From the NCBI GenBank assembly GCA_000403495.2, contig KE159810.1, forward strand, positions 771,272 to 835,271: a stretch of 64,000 bases of DNA. The letters run 5' to 3'. A model generated the notes under the pieces. The model had not been told where the DNA came from and did not search any database. It worked only from the letters and a program-made list of their open reading frames with translations. The number at the start of each line of letters is the position of its first letter. Position 1 is the stretch's first letter. The position numbers were made by a program, and so were the translations under genes. Positions 62,881-64,000 of this stretch are shown here, piece after piece. The DNA comes from Lachnospiraceae bacterium 10-1. GTDB taxonomy: Bacteria > Bacillota > Clostridia > Lachnospirales > Lachnospiraceae.

Positions 62881-63195
62881 CTATGTAGGGGATATCCTGC
62901 TTAAAATCCCTCTTGCCTGCTGTTTTACAATATCAACCTGCCTGTCCGTCATGGCAAAAGATGCAGGTTCTTTTTTCTGTGTCAGTCCTTCTTTCCAGTC
63001 ATGGAAAGACCGATCTGTCATGCTGTGGATATAAGCAAGCCACAGCTTATCATTTTCTTCTTTTTGCAGCGCTTCCTTTCTGCGCTTTCCCTCTGCTTCA
63101 AGGATAAATGAAACAAATTCTCCAAACCTTCCCTGCCTGATATAAGTACTCATGAATTGGTCAGGACTTGCGTACCTGGAATACAGCAAGTCCAT
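62881..63195 (-). CDS. Tail chaperone T part (made as frameshift fusion)
   Basis: A 104-codon frame that starts at an ATG without a ribosome binding site. Its frame stays open upstream across the end of the G gene to the slippery site, giving a 118-residue C-terminal part after frameshifting. The product is charged and helical (RFGEFVSFILEAEGKRRKEAL). It is probably made only as the GT fusion, as in lambda-like and many Gram-positive siphophages. Confidence 0.82.
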   Translation of the reverse strand: MDLLYSRYASPDQFMSTYIRQGRFGEFVSFILEAEGKRRKEALQKEENDKLWLAYIHSMTDRSFHDWKEGLTQKKEPASFAMTDRQVDIVKQQARGILSRISPT

Positions 63196-63209
63196 AAATT
63201 CAAATTCAC

Positions 63210-63665
63210 CTATGAAAGAAATTTGGAGAGCACCTTGAAAAAACTGGTATTGCGTGCCTCTGAAAAGGTATCAATGATCATAAGTGGAAGCGTACCAAAT
63301 TCCATTTCTTTCATATCTTCTATAGGTATGCCTGAAATATCTGACCACATTTCATATGTTTCATCTACAACCTTTGCCAGATTCCCGATCAGGATATCCG
63401 CTATGTCAAAAGACGCCATAATTCCGATCTGTTTTAAAGTCTTCTCGCCGGAGACTACCTGGATGAATGCCTCCTTGTAGTCCTTAATGCCTATTTTCTT
63501 TAAAATTTTCAGCAAAAGGAATAAATCACTGTCTTTTAACCTGCGCAGTTTATAAGGCCGCTCAATAACCTCCTCTTCCTTATTTTCTTCTTCCTTATTC
63601 TCTTCTACCTTTTTCTGCTCATTTTCGGGCTCCAGCACCGCTTGTTCAATCTTTTCTTTACTCAT
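63210..63665 (-). CDS. Tail assembly chaperone G
   Basis: A 151-residue soluble protein with an acidic Lys/Glu N-terminus (EENKEEENKEEEVIERPYKL), then a helical domain (KDSDLFLLLKILKKIG ... IMASFDIADILIGNLAKV) found in tail chaperones upstream of tape measure genes. GGGAGG precedes the ATG at 63665. Its last codons include a T TTT TTC heptamer in the correct register (63243-63237) for a -1 shift into the T frame. Confidence 0.85.
   Translation of the reverse strand: MSKEKIEQAVLEPENEQKKVEENKEEENKEEEVIERPYKLRRLKDSDLFLLLKILKKIGIKDYKEAFIQVVSGEKTLKQIGIMASFDIADILIGNLAKVVDETYEMWSDISGIPIEDMKEMEFGTLPLMIIDTFSEARNTSFFKVLSKFLS
63237..63243 (-). promoter_or_regulatory. Programmed -1 frameshift site (T TTT TTC)
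   Basis: The heptamer lies in the zero-frame order X XXY YYZ: AGT TTT TTC AAG. A slip by one base leads into an open frame (CAA GGT GCT CTC) that joins the T gene without a stop. The fusion would be about 261 residues. Confidence 0.8.
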
Positions 63666-63676
63666 ATAATCCTCCC

Positions 63677-64000
63677 TTATCCTTCAACGATCTGGTATAT
63701 TTTTGACTGGCTGCTTTTTCCTGTTTTATCAGGATAAAAAATGTAAACAGGAAGCGTATCATATACACCACTTTTAAAATCAGCAGTTGCTTTGAACACT
63801 GTCTTAACAACGGAAGTTTCCTTATTCTTAGCGTCCATCTCAAGTCCGGAAGAACAGATTGCATTTTCCAAAATGGCAACAATCTCCGTTCCATCCGTCA
63901 TACTGCCCACATAGGCAATATTATCCAGATAATCAGACAATTCAATCAGTGATTTTGTCTGAATCTGATTGTATCCGGGAATCAGGCTTTCAACTTCTTT
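63677..64000 (-). CDS. Phage tail tube-like protein, C-terminal part (runs off right edge)
   Basis: At least 107 residues of a strand-rich protein are visible; the frame stays open to the right edge (KEVESLIPGYNQIQTKSLIE upstream of the part shown by the first TTG). MTDGTEIVAILENAICSSG and ADFKSGVYDTLPVYIFYPDK fit tail tube or major tail proteins, the usual gene just before the tail chaperones. It ends 11 bases before the chaperone G start. Confidence 0.65.
   Translation of the reverse strand, partial: KEVESLIPGYNQIQTKSLIELSDYLDNIAYVGSMTDGTEIVAILENAICSSGLEMDAKNKETSVVKTVFKATADFKSGVYDTLPVYIFYPDKTGKSSQSKIYQIVEG

Larger units (their letters stand above)
53427..64000 (-). mobile_element. Siphovirus-type prophage, lysis and tail region (continues right)
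   Basis: Eleven consecutive minus-strand genes follow tail-to-lysis order: tail tube, tail chaperones, tape measure, distal tail, tail-spike/Gp37-like, baseplate and fibre genes, holin, endolysin. No integrase, repressor or attachment site is visible; these should lie beyond the right edge or be lost on the left. The long intact reading frames suggest that this part is not decayed. Confidence 0.9.

Noticed and set aside
63193-63243. AAATTTC at 63224-63218 as the frameshift site
   Set aside because: It is not in X XXY YYZ register with the G gene; the T TTT TTC heptamer slightly upstream is.

Overview
The window looks like a chromosome segment of an anaerobic, spore-forming Firmicute, most likely a Lachnospiraceae-type gut Clostridium. 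The evidence is a low to moderate GC content, Clostridia-style ribosome binding sites (AGGAGG), a DUF6145 gene next to argF, paired M56/BlaI regulators, a SleB-like hydrolase, a LysM-GH18 spore-lysin remnant, a CotH/VTC/DUF4956 cluster and a Tn1549-like conjugative element. The species cannot be named from the sequence alone.

Layout. (1) 1-6.65 kb is a decayed piece of a Tn1549/Tn916-like conjugative element. It holds the start of a response regulator, a small helix-turn-helix gene, an oriT-like hairpin region, mobC and the relaxase, a 27-codon holin-like toxin, a group II intron cut in half by a deletion and fused in frame to the tail of another gene, the membrane-protein gene that the intron had entered, an Orf8-like helix-turn-helix gene, a sigma-factor gene with a one-base frameshift, and a second holin-like toxin. 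(2) 6.8-21.5 kb is core chromosome, all on the minus strand: lysS, greA, dusB, argF, an SPFH/NfeD pair, a SleB-like cell wall hydrolase, proC, a SpoU-family methyltransferase, pfkA and dnaE. (3) 21.5-28.8 kb has two adjacent M56 protease/BlaI repressor pairs with visible operators, metK under a SAM-I riboswitch, and a chemoreceptor gene with a large internal deletion. (4) 28.9-45.6 kb has an HD-GYP protein, an ECF sigma factor with a DUF4179 anti-sigma-like partner, murA, an M23 peptidase, a DNA polymerase IV, a small alarmone synthetase, a hemolysin III-family protein, and a two-component system divergent from a three-gene ABC exporter of the lantibiotic-immunity type. (5) 45.7-51.4 kb is a minus-strand cluster running VTC, DUF4956, CotH kinase, UDP-sugar pyrophosphorylase, galE. 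(6) 51.7-53.4 kb is a junction zone with a truncated LysM-GH18 gene, an orphan LytTR regulator and a coding remnant. (7) 53.4 kb to the right edge is the lysis and tail end of a siphovirus-type prophage: endolysin, holin, fibre/baseplate genes, tape measure, a tail chaperone pair with a canonical -1 slippery site, and the end of a tail-tube-like gene.

Three things stand out. A dispersed hairpin repeat (about 39 bp, six or more units near the SPFH/NfeD genes and on both sides of metK) keeps its stem by compensatory changes. The VTC-DUF4956-CotH cluster is tightly packed and joined to nucleotide-sugar genes, so it may be a cell-surface polymer or protein-phosphorylation system. Finally, several genes are broken (RT fusion, sigma factor, chemoreceptor, GH18), which points to active remodelling at both ends of the core segment. 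No CRISPR array, rRNA or tRNA gene was recognised.
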